Assembly: GCF_030758775.1 (NCBI RefSeq)
Contig: NZ_CP132384.1
Location: 1,922,001-1,986,000 of the forward strand
Reading direction: 5' to 3'
Length of the DNA stretch: 64,000 nt
Source: Bifidobacterium asteroides
GTDB lineage: Bacteria > Actinomycetota > Actinomycetes > Actinomycetales > Bifidobacteriaceae
Shown here: one piece after another, positions 10,845-19,155 of the stretch
How positions within the stretch are numbered: the first letter of the stretch is position 1
Layout of the letters: the number at the start of each line of letters is the position of its first letter
The notes under the pieces: generated by a model
Database searches by the model: none
Told to the model about the DNA's origin: nothing
What the model saw: the letters and a program-made list of their open reading frames with translations, nothing else
Translations under genes and position numbers: made by a program

Positions 10845-10882
10845 CGCGCCCCCTCACGCTGCCATGCCGAGAATGCCCAGGT

Positions 10883-12304
10883 TCATTCGCCAGTGTACTG
10901 TGCTATCACACCGGCAGGGGAACGACCTGCTGATTTGCGCACCGTGGCCCACGAAGCCAGTGATGCCGCCGAGGTCAGAAGCAGGTAGACCAGCGCCCAG
11001 TGAGCCCATGGTATGCCAATGCTGGCTGCGCCAAAGATCTTGCGAAACCCGGCAGCATAGGCCATGACGGGCAGGATGCTGGAGGTGAAGGATATCAATA
11101 CGGCGGTAGTTGCCATGATGAATCCCTCGAGAGCGGACATGATTTCAAGTTGGTTCGGGTCCGAGCCAGCAATCGAGATGAGGGACAGATCCAGGCTTCG
11201 ACCGTGGGCTGAGATCAGGTATCCGGCGCACACTCCAGCCAGCGTGACGACCAGCGCGGGACCCAGGAGCGTAATGAGCATGGAGAAATCAGAGCTGCTG
11301 ACATCCAGGTTGGGAGGCAGCAAGCGACTGGAATCGGCGCTGGTCTGGTAGAAGGAATCGGTCATCATCAGCAATGAAACCCCCACAATCAGCGGTATGA
11401 CTGTGGAGCTGAGGCTGCGCATGCGGGCACTGGCTTGCCGGCAAGCAACCAGCCATGAGGGCTGGCGAAGAGCGATGAGCCTGGTCCAACAGCTGGTGAC
11501 CGCGCCCAGCAGGGAGGGACCCGCCAAACAGATTGCGGCCAGCAGGAGCATGAAACCGAAAGTGCTGCCCATGGCGATAGGCAGGATGGGTGCCGCGGTG
11601 TGCAAACGAACCAGTTGCTCATCAGGAATGGTCCGCGCTTGCATAATCGGCATCAGCATGACTGTCGATGCTGCCAACAAACACAAGGCAGTGGCGATAC
11701 GACGAGCCAAACCTGCTGTTTTTGGAGGAATGATTGCAGCACGCAGGGATTCCACCGGACTGATTCTGCTGATGGTCCGGATGGTCAGCAGCGTGCCGAT
11801 CAAGGCTACCAATACTCCGCATGAGGTTCCTGCTGTCCAGCAAGCCAGCTGGTGGCTGGCGATGAAAGGCTGCCTGCCGATCAGGAACTGTGAGGTCTCC
11901 CAGGCATAAAGGGGACGGGCCAGCAGAAAAGAGACCGCCAGCGAGACCACACTGGCTGCGAGCGCCAAAACGAGCACGCGCATACAGGTCAGAGAGGTCA
12001 GTTGCCAGGGAGATGCGCCTTGCAGGGACAGGAGGGCAAGGTTACGTCTGCGCTGGTTGATCACCGACGAAACGACTTGTAGAACGATCAATACTGCGGC
12101 AATGAGAAGAGCCACGAAAGGGATCATCAAATTTTGGTAGGCAGTGCGGCCTTGCTCGGCCATGCCGGGGAGATCGCCCAGGGCATTGGCTGAAGAAAGC
12201 ATCATGGCAAGCAGGCCGACCATGGTTTGCGATGCGATCAGCACGAGCACGACGCCAGACCAAGCCAAGGGAGCATCCTTGAAATCTCGCAGAAGAAGTC
12301 GCAT
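10883..12304 (-). CDS. FtsX-type ABC transporter permease
   Basis: 473 aa membrane protein of the FtsX/MacB-permease family, acting with the ATPase encoded just upstream. It starts MRLLLRDFKDAPLAWSGVVL, with its ATG overlapping the ATPase stop (TGATG). About eight to ten hydrophobic segments surround the typical RRRNLALLSLQGASPWQLTSL stretch of the FtsX domain. The same architecture and several motifs recur in the permease at 23809-25239, so the two are paralogous. Such transporters in front of a two-component system usually give resistance to peptide antibiotics or export peptides; that role is inferred. Confidence 0.9.
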   Translation of the reverse strand: MRLLLRDFKDAPLAWSGVVLVLIASQTMVGLLAMMLSSANALGDLPGMAEQGRTAYQNLMIPFVALLIAAVLIVLQVVSSVINQRRRNLALLSLQGASPWQLTSLTCMRVLVLALAASVVSLAVSFLLARPLYAWETSQFLIGRQPFIASHQLACWTAGTSCGVLVALIGTLLTIRTISRISPVESLRAAIIPPKTAGLARRIATALCLLAASTVMLMPIMQARTIPDEQLVRLHTAAPILPIAMGSTFGFMLLLAAICLAGPSLLGAVTSCWTRLIALRQPSWLVACRQASARMRSLSSTVIPLIVGVSLLMMTDSFYQTSADSSRLLPPNLDVSSSDFSMLITLLGPALVVTLAGVCAGYLISAHGRSLDLSLISIAGSDPNQLEIMSALEGFIMATTAVLISFTSSILPVMAYAAGFRKIFGAASIGIPWAHWALVYLLLTSAASLASWATVRKSAGRSPAGVIAQYTGE

Positions 12305-13041
12305 CAGATGCCCGCTTTCGGCACAGGAACCTTGTCGGCTGTGGCTATGCGACCGTCGCACAGATGCACCAGAGTGTTGCAGCGTGAGGCGACTTCCGGA
12401 CTGTGGGTGACCATAATCACTGCGTGGCCCGGTCGATCGGCAAAGGCGACGAGCTCATTGACGACCTCATTGCCAGTCTCCTGGTCAAGGGCGCCAGTAG
12501 GCTCATCGGCGAAGATGATATCGGGATCCGAAAGCAGCGCGCGGGCCAGAGCCACACGTTGCTGCTCGCCCCCTGACAGGAGGGTCACATTGGCCTTGAG
12601 TAGCCCCCTGATGCCGAGTCTGTCCAGCAGCACGGCCGCCTGATCCTCCGGCCAGCGGGTCTTGCGCAGAATGAAGGGCAGCTTGAGGTTATCCTCCACG
12701 CTCATCGAAGGCACCAGATTATAGGACTGGAAAACGAAGCCCAGGTGCGCACGCCGGAATCGCGCTGACGCCGCAGGCCCCATGGCAGAGATGCGCCGAC
12801 CCAGAACTTCCACCTGGCCCGAGCTGACGGGTTCGAGACCAGCCAGGCAGTAGAGCAGGGTTGATTTACCGCTACCCGATGGCCCTACAATCCCGGTCAT
12901 GACTCTCCAAGATGCAGTGAATTCCACATTGTCCAGGAGAGTGATGGTCTCCCCTTTCCTAGGCGACACCTGCTTGCACAGGCCGGATGCATAGATAGCG
13001 AAGGGCTCGCTCAGGTCGGGAGGATTGGCGGTACGCTTCAT
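12304..13041 (-). CDS. ABC transporter ATP-binding protein (MacB/LolD-like)
   Basis: 245 aa from the ATG at 13041; a TTG at 13062 could add seven residues. Walker A GPSGSGKST, Q-loop GFVFQSYNLVPSMSVEDNL, ABC signature LSGGEQQRVALARALL, Walker B IIFADEPTGALD and H-loop VTHSPEVA are all intact. It is translationally coupled to the permease gene. It is a paralogue of the interrupted ATPase at 23111-23812 and shows what the intact signature of that gene should look like. Confidence 0.93.
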   Translation of the reverse strand: MKRTANPPDLSEPFAIYASGLCKQVSPRKGETITLLDNVEFTASWRVMTGIVGPSGSGKSTLLYCLAGLEPVSSGQVEVLGRRISAMGPAASARFRRAHLGFVFQSYNLVPSMSVEDNLKLPFILRKTRWPEDQAAVLLDRLGIRGLLKANVTLLSGGEQQRVALARALLSDPDIIFADEPTGALDQETGNEVVNELVAFADRPGHAVIMVTHSPEVASRCNTLVHLCDGRIATADKVPVPKAGI

Positions 13042-13538
13042 GGCAGTATCCAGTGCTCGCAAACGGGTGAATGCCAGTATGAGCCTTTGCCGCTCTGTAC
13101 ATGCGGCGATGCGTATTGAGCCGGATGTTTCATCGGAGCTCCCTCCCTCAGCACAGTTGCGAGGTCAATCGGACCGCCTCGCAGGGATGATTCTTTCAAT
13201 CCGAGTACGGGGAATCAACGTCGGCCGCCACTTCGCCATCTGCAGATGGCAAAACAGAGCCACACTCACTGCGCAACTGATAGGAAGCCGCACTACGCTC
13301 TGGCAGAAGCTTTTGACCGGCAGATTGGTTTACTGTCCGGCACGGATCCCGTCGGCAGGTTCAGAGTTTGCCCCCCCTCTCTCCCACGCATCTCAACAAC
13401 ATTCTTAAGTGGGCGGAAAGGTAGCGTTTCAAGTTGATATTCTTCGTTGATCTGTACGGGTTCTCGGTCTTGCTTCGCCCGAGAACCGGCTTGCCGCGAA
13501 CTGGAAAAATCGAGAACAAACATGTAGTGTTGAGCTGT
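13042..13538. other. Intergenic region upstream of the ABC/two-component operon
   Basis: About 500 bp without a credible gene. It holds the promoter of the leftward operon and, just before the tRNA, a perfect 9-bp inverted repeat GGTTCTCGG / CCGAGAACC at 13459-13487 with an 11-nt loop. No T-run follows the repeat, so it is not a classical terminator. Confidence 0.5.
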
Positions 13539-13611
13539 TGCCCCTCTGGCTCAATGGTTAGAGCAGCGTCCTTTTAAGTCGTGGGTTGTGGGTTCGAGTC
13601 CCACGGGGGGC
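13539..13611 (+). tRNA. tRNA-Lys (UUU anticodon)
   Basis: About 73 nt. The acceptor strands GCCCCTC and GGGGGGC pair with one wobble. The D-arm is GCTC-AATGGTTA-GAGC, the anticodon loop CTTTTAA reads UUU for lysine, and the T-arm is GTGGG-TTCGAGT-CCCAC. The anticodon stem GCGTC/GTCGT has a T-T mismatch at its fourth pair. CCA is not encoded. It sits exactly where the GC-rich sequence ends and the AT-rich island begins. Confidence 0.93.
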
Positions 13612-14638
13612 ACTTTGGATTGCTAGGAACACATGGCTTCCAAGATTCCGTCCGTGATCAATTCCACAATAAGTAAGGCAATTTTAAGAGTAAAGTAACT
13701 ATGAGTCGTACTTAAACAAATGTAGAGAACCGGGTGCAGCGGAAATCTGCATCCACTACTTGAAGCAGCCGTAAGACAACATCAAATAATTCGACACATC
13801 TCACTCCTTCTCATGAGTGGGAGAAAATCGGTACCGTAGTCAGAACATCTCAATGCAAGAGCAATCTGCTACATTGGTATGTGGCAGTTTTGCCAATACG
13901 AAAGCCGACGAAGATTTCACACAAGAGTTTATATAATGCTACTAATGTATAGATTGTACATTTTCCCCAGATGATTGCCTAAATACTCGAAAAGTACCGT
14001 GTAATCGCAGGTACCATAGGTCTTGGCCAAGCCTGGGGCATGCAAAACTCAACGCGTTGAAATACTTGTATTCCCATCATCTATCACGCTGTAGTGCCAT
14101 GACATGCAACGCTATCGAGTCGATATGACATACGACACCGCCTTGCCTTCACATTTTTGGTTAACGACATACGTTCATACCTGATGCCTTTTGTGATTTC
14201 CCCAAGTTGACGGTATTGTTCCTGATCCTGGCAAAGCCCAATATCTCATCATCACAAAATCCTATTCTCACACTAAAGCTAAAACGCTAATACAAGCGTT
14301 CAAATGAACTAATTAAAGAAAAATAAACTCCCCTTTATCTCAACTGCATCAAGCAATACGTTATCTATTAGTTTCTCGTATCTGCACAGCTACTGAATGC
14401 ACCACTGGCAATCTCCAGCATATTTTCAGGCCTGGTTGACAGAACAGTCCCTGAGCATGGAACACAACGCAGCATTAACGGCTTTCTTCACTTGGCATCT
14501 ATTCTTCATCGGAAGCAAAAGAAACCGCGCTCATGAATAAATAGCAATTTCTACGGAACAGAACATTGCTGATTTGCAACATAATGAGCCATCAATCCCC
14601 GCATGTCTTAAAATACCAGTGTACTAAGATGTAACATC
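13612..14638. other. AT-rich stretch without genes between tRNA-Lys and the ATPase/protease pair
   Basis: About 1 kb, markedly more AT-rich than sequence to the left of the tRNA. I see no open frame longer than a few dozen codons on either strand and no integrase remnant that I can recognise. It probably contains the promoter of the ATPase gene near its right end. No copy of the tRNA 3' end was found by eye. Confidence 0.5.
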
Positions 14639-15754
14639 GTGGAACACAATTCTGAGATTAAAAAAGAGATTGTCCAGCTGATCAAATTCGAGCTCAGTGA
14701 CAAGCCAAACGATTTTCGCATGTACGTGTCTAGGCTAGTGCGCAAGTACAGAGTTAGTGACGCGCCTTTCTCTAAAGAACTGGAATCACTGCTCCATTCC
14801 ACACCTATACCCGATGCAGCCGCTATTCGGGGTACCAGCCAAGGTATACACGCTCCAGAAAAATCACATATCCTTTCTGTAATTCCTCATTCCAATTTGG
14901 AAAATGAGAAGCCCTTATTACAAGAAAATGTCGACAAACAAATTAGGGAAATAATAGAAGAACGCGAAAAAGCTCACATACTCATTGACAACGGCTTAGT
15001 TCCAACTTCGACGGTGATTTTTACCGGTCCGCCCGGAGTCGGGAAGACGATGACTGCACGATGGATAGCGAGTCGCTTGGACTTACCAATGTATCGTCTA
15101 GATTTAGCTACGGCCATCAGTAGTCACCTCGGCGAGTCTGGCAGGAATATTAAGACAGCATTCTTGAGAGTTCGGAATAACCCTGGAATTCTTTTCCTAG
15201 ACGAAATTGATGCCATCGCTAAGACCCGGTCGGATGACTCAGATATCGGCGAGATTAAACGTGTAGTAACTGTACTATTGCAGGAGCTAGACGACAGAAG
15301 TCCAGCAAGCCTGATACTTGCAGCGACAAACAATGAGACACTCATCGATCCGGCGGTATGGCGGCGATTCGAAGTGCATATAAAGTTTCCTATGCCTGAC
15401 ATGACCAAAATCACACAATTACTTGAGGAAGGTCTAGGCTCATTCAGCGGTACTCTGGGAGATACGTCCGCCTCGTGGATCAAAGCTCTGGGCATCGTGA
15501 TGCAGGGAATGTCTTTTAGCGATGTAGCATCTACTATAAGTTATATCAAGAAAAGATGCATACTAGAAGAATGCACAATATTTGATGCCATTACCCAGTA
15601 TGTTCGAGACAAAACGAACACTCTGACTCACTCTCAGAGAATTAATCTAGCTACCGAACTTGTGAAAACTGGCTCAGTGACTCAGCGGCTCGCATGTGAG
15701 ATGACTGGAGTTTCGCGCCAGACAATCAGGCGCAGGACTAAAAAACAGGATTGA
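14639..15754 (+). CDS. AAA ATPase with C-terminal HTH, IetA-like partner of a subtilisin-like protease
   Basis: 371 aa from a GTG at 14639. An N-terminal helical part (residues 1-110, LIKFELSDKPNDFRMYVSRL) precedes an FtsH/proteasome-type AAA module: Walker A GPPGVGKT at 130-137, Walker B GILFLDEIDAIAKTR at 183-197, sensor-1 ATNN near 229-232 and arginine-finger pair WRRFE at 241-245. The last 25 residues (VTQRLACEMTGVSRQTIRRR) look like a helix-turn-helix. The TGA stop lies 11 bp before the protease ATG, so the genes are tightly linked. AAA ATPase plus S8 protease pairs are known as ietAS, first described as a plasmid incompatibility/toxin-antitoxin pair and later reported to act against phage. 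The island setting and low GC suggest horizontal transfer. Confidence 0.85.
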   Translation: MEHNSEIKKEIVQLIKFELSDKPNDFRMYVSRLVRKYRVSDAPFSKELESLLHSTPIPDAAAIRGTSQGIHAPEKSHILSVIPHSNLENEKPLLQENVDKQIREIIEEREKAHILIDNGLVPTSTVIFTGPPGVGKTMTARWIASRLDLPMYRLDLATAISSHLGESGRNIKTAFLRVRNNPGILFLDEIDAIAKTRSDDSDIGEIKRVVTVLLQELDDRSPASLILAATNNETLIDPAVWRRFEVHIKFPMPDMTKITQLLEEGLGSFSGTLGDTSASWIKALGIVMQGMSFSDVASTISYIKKRCILEECTIFDAITQYVRDKTNTLTHSQRINLATELVKTGSVTQRLACEMTGVSRQTIRRRTKKQD

Positions 15755-15765
15755 AGGGGCATTCT

Positions 15766-17979
15766 ATGGGCATACACTATTTAATAGGACACGGTGAGCG
15801 TATATCTGAACCGATAGTTCTTCCTCACGGAGGTAAAACCCCTGAAGACATCTATTCCTATGAAGAATCACGCCAACGACTGCAACCAGAATTACACGAA
15901 GCAATTAACAATCTACCCCAGAATCCGGATCTCGCACCAGATGACGTACATGTCTTACAGTTCATCCTGCATCCAAGATACTTAGCGAAGTCCTATCATC
16001 CTTCTGCGCTACTTAGCGCAGCTGGCTTATCCTTGGTCGGCAGCAAACCTATACGGATTAATACGTCCGATAATCCCGAGATTGGCCAGCGCCTATCCAA
16101 GACACTGCTAGTGGCGGGAAATAGACATTCGCTAGAACACCTAGACTCACTACTGCAGGAACCTGTAATTCCGCCGAATAGGAATACCGGAATTGGCGAT
16201 ATTGTTAAAATTGAGCAAATAGACAACTATAGATTCGAGGACAAGTACCACGATGCGCCACATCATAACGAATGGTATGAGCTAGTACTCCACCAATTAG
16301 ACGAAAACCTATCTCCAAATAATATCCAAGGCTTTTTAGCTTTCGCAGAGAAGCTCGGAGTAAACGTAGAAGAAGATGTGAACTTCCAATCCAACAATCT
16401 ATTGTATCTGCCAGTTCATGGTTCGGACAAAGCCGTTAAACAACTCGCTGAATACACCAGTGTCCGTGCCTTACGTCCTATGCCCAGGTTGGAACTTGAG
16501 CCCATCGTAGGCGCTACAAGAAGTGTAATAAAACCTATTAAGCTTCCAGAACCTCCAGATACACCAGCACAGCTGAACGTCGCAGTCCTCGACGGAGGCT
16601 TACCACCAGACAACCCCATAATGCCGTGGGTAAACTACATCAAAGCAAATCCTACTGCAAATGATGATCCAAGAACTCTCGCCCATGGGCTTGGGGTGTG
16701 CTCAGCACTAGTGTTCGGCAATCTTGCAACCGATCAACAACCTTTGCGCACACGGATAACAGCAGTAAGGGTGCTTGATTCGGAAACAATGTATGACGAC
16801 CCAATTGGATTATACAAAACACTCTACAATATAGAAAGCGTGCTGGAATCTTACCCTTTCCAATACGTCAATTTGAGCCTTGGTCCAGACTTACCAATCG
16901 AAGATGACGATGTTAGCGCTTGGACATCAGTTCTAGATGCACTCCTGTCCTCCAGGGAAATGCTACTCAGCGTGGCGGTTGGAAACAACGGAGCAATGGA
17001 CGGAGAGAGTGGCAACAACCGCATCGAACCGCCAAGCGATGCAGTCAATGCGTTAGGCGTTGGGGCATGCGATTCTGAAAGCGGATATTGGAAGAGGGCC
17101 CCCTACTCAGCTGTAGGCCCAGGACGCAGCCCAGGTATCGTCAAGCCCGACCTTGTAGCGTTCGGAGGAGCAGAAGGCAACGAGTTCATGGTACTCGGTG
17201 CTGAATCGTCACCAATAGAGACACCAGTCATGGGAACGAGTTTTGCAGCTCCGATCGCGTTACGGCAGGCCATCCGCATACGTGAAATCTGCGGTCCTGA
17301 AATTACCCCACTTGTAGCGAAAACTCTGCTAATTCATTCCGCAGAGCGCCGTAGAGACGACGATCAGCGTGAAGTTGGCTGGGGCAAAGTCCCGACTGAT
17401 GCCACTGAAATCGTTACTACCTCAGATAACCGTGCCCTTATTATTTATAATGGAAGAATCAAACCAGGGAAAATAGTGCGTGCAACTATACCCGTCCCCA
17501 GGCATCTTAATGATGGCAACATGGAAATTGCTGCCACTTTCTCTTTCATCAGCAAGGTAGACCCTCAATCACCAGATTCATATACGCGCTCTGCACTTGA
17601 GGTCATATTCAGACGTAATGCAGACAGCATCGACCAAGGAAGAAGAACACCGAAAAGCACGCCTTTCTTTAGTGCCAAAGGAACATCTAGCCTATATTCC
17701 ACAGAGGCCGAGCAACGGTCAGATCAGGGAAAGTGGGAGACAGTGCTACATGCAGAGAAGCGGTTTAGAGCCTCTAGTCTGGTCAAACCAGTGTTTGACA
17801 TCCACTACAATGCCCGCGAAGAAGGTGGCGGAACCCGCACACAAGATGAGTTGGAATATGCACTGGCGATTACTCTATTCGCTCAAGGTATCAGAAATTT
17901 ACCTCAAATAATATTGAATGAATATCCCCAGTTGGTCTCGCTTGAACCCATAATTGATGTGTCTGGAGGGATGGCCTGA
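15766..17979 (+). CDS. Subtilisin-like serine protease (S8 family), IetS-like
   Basis: 737 aa from the ATG at 15766, which has GAAGGGG just upstream; an in-frame TTG at 15751 overlaps the ATPase stop and is less likely. No signal peptide is seen, so it should act in the cytoplasm. The S8 catalytic triad is clear: Asp276 in VAVLDGGLP, His307 in LAHGLGVCSAL and Ser492 in MGTSFAAPIAL; the oxyanion Asn is probably in VAVGNNGAMDG. A 270-residue N-terminal region and a 200-residue C-terminal region with a beta-sandwich look flank the protease domain. Neither resembles a classical propeptide. Together with the upstream AAA ATPase it forms the IetAS-like pair, in which the protease would be the effector. 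Confidence 0.87.
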   Translation: MGIHYLIGHGERISEPIVLPHGGKTPEDIYSYEESRQRLQPELHEAINNLPQNPDLAPDDVHVLQFILHPRYLAKSYHPSALLSAAGLSLVGSKPIRINTSDNPEIGQRLSKTLLVAGNRHSLEHLDSLLQEPVIPPNRNTGIGDIVKIEQIDNYRFEDKYHDAPHHNEWYELVLHQLDENLSPNNIQGFLAFAEKLGVNVEEDVNFQSNNLLYLPVHGSDKAVKQLAEYTSVRALRPMPRLELEPIVGATRSVIKPIKLPEPPDTPAQLNVAVLDGGLPPDNPIMPWVNYIKANPTANDDPRTLAHGLGVCSALVFGNLATDQQPLRTRITAVRVLDSETMYDDPIGLYKTLYNIESVLESYPFQYVNLSLGPDLPIEDDDVSAWTSVLDALLSSREMLLSVAVGNNGAMDGESGNNRIEPPSDAVNALGVGACDSESGYWKRAPYSAVGPGRSPGIVKPDLVAFGGAEGNEFMVLGAESSPIETPVMGTSFAAPIALRQAIRIREICGPEITPLVAKTLLIHSAERRRDDDQREVGWGKVPTDATEIVTTSDNRALIIYNGRIKPGKIVRATIPVPRHLNDGNMEIAATFSFISKVDPQSPDSYTRSALEVIFRRNADSIDQGRRTPKSTPFFSAKGTSSLYSTEAEQRSDQGKWETVLHAEKRFRASSLVKPVFDIHYNAREEGGGTRTQDELEYALAITLFAQGIRNLPQIILNEYPQLVSLEPIIDVSGGMA

Positions 17980-19155
17980 TGCGCCCAACTAGCCAGCGAA
18001 ATACAAACTGCCAACTTATTATAGAAATTCTCCAATTGCACTGGGGCTCTCCGCCGCACTTGCGTTATTTTAAAGCCATGATTGGCTTCGCCGACAAGTT
18101 TTATAAATCACGTTTTAAGCTTATCTGTCACTAAGTCCTATATACGAGGCACTGAAAAACCCATACTTAAGAAATAGGCGTGGCCTTTCTAAATAATTAC
18201 TACGCATTCCGGCGATATCCAACAACGTAGGTTCGTCTTACTTGGCATCGTTGAAACCCTAACCAAGCGGATGAACGACTCCGATATAAGTGGAAAAGGC
18301 AATAAAAGCCTACTCGCCCAACGAGTCGACTTATTAAACTTCTCGCGATACAATATTTTTCATCTTAGAGGTAATCTACGGAATGACCTATTTGCCCACA
18401 TTCTCCCAGCTCAATCTAGACTAGCTTTGATAATTCTTCAATTAGACTCAAACAAAGTCAACTGGAATTAAACTCAGCTTGCTGTTATGGCAACATTTTG
18501 ATCTTCGACCGAAGTCAACCTCAGCAGAATATCCTTACTTTCCTGAAGAACTAAAATTCAATCTAAAAATGCTACCTTCCCCGCATTCTATTTTGGGAAG
18601 TTGCAACCCACGATTTCTGTCGTGTCCGTAGGTAGTTCTGGTTTTGGGTTTTGTGCAAAACTTGATAGTTTTGAATAGAGGATTGGACCGCTATATATGG
18701 TTTCGCTAACAACAAGCTAGAGTATTTCGTAATTATTTACGGATAATCCTATGGTCGGCAGATAGGGGAGACAAACATACCTGGGATTATCACATCATTA
18801 AACCGAGGATGACCATACACCAATGCATTTGAGGCATATTACGATAGGCTGGTAAAAAATGTAGTCATAGCTGTTCTGGCCAGGAAGCCAAGCGGCAGCG
18901 TGTCAAACTAGTGTTAGTACTATTATCAGAAAGAATTTGTCCGATCTGAAGCTCTAATAAAACACAAAGCTTGCTTTTTAGCACCAATATGACAAAACAT
19001 CCATTGCATGCTGTTGCTCATCGTTCCCCATATTTGCCAGTATGCGGATAAGCGGGGACAGGTGCAGAAACAGGTTCGAGCCTCAACTGAGACCATAGGA
19101 GGCAATCCCGATGCGGTAATGTCCAGACCAATCACCGCATCAGGAAGAAGCCAGG
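17980..19155. other. Gene-poor AT-rich tail of the island
   Basis: About 1.2 kb between the protease stop and the 3' end of the P-type ATPase. A 66-codon open frame at 18271-18471 has no ribosome binding site, atypical composition and no recognisable motif, so I do not call it. GC content returns to the local norm at about 18880-19150, which I take as the right edge of the island. No terminator or att-like repeat was recognised. Confidence 0.5.

Noticed and set aside
18271-18471. 66-codon open frame in the AT-rich island tail
   Set aside because: No ribosome binding site, no motif, and no coupling to the ATPase/protease pair. Open frames of this size are expected by chance in AT-rich DNA.
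19068-19078. AGGTTCGAGCC resembling a tRNA T-arm, possible att copy of the tRNA-Lys
   Set aside because: Only about eight bases agree with the tRNA 3' part, and the flanking bases do not pair or match.
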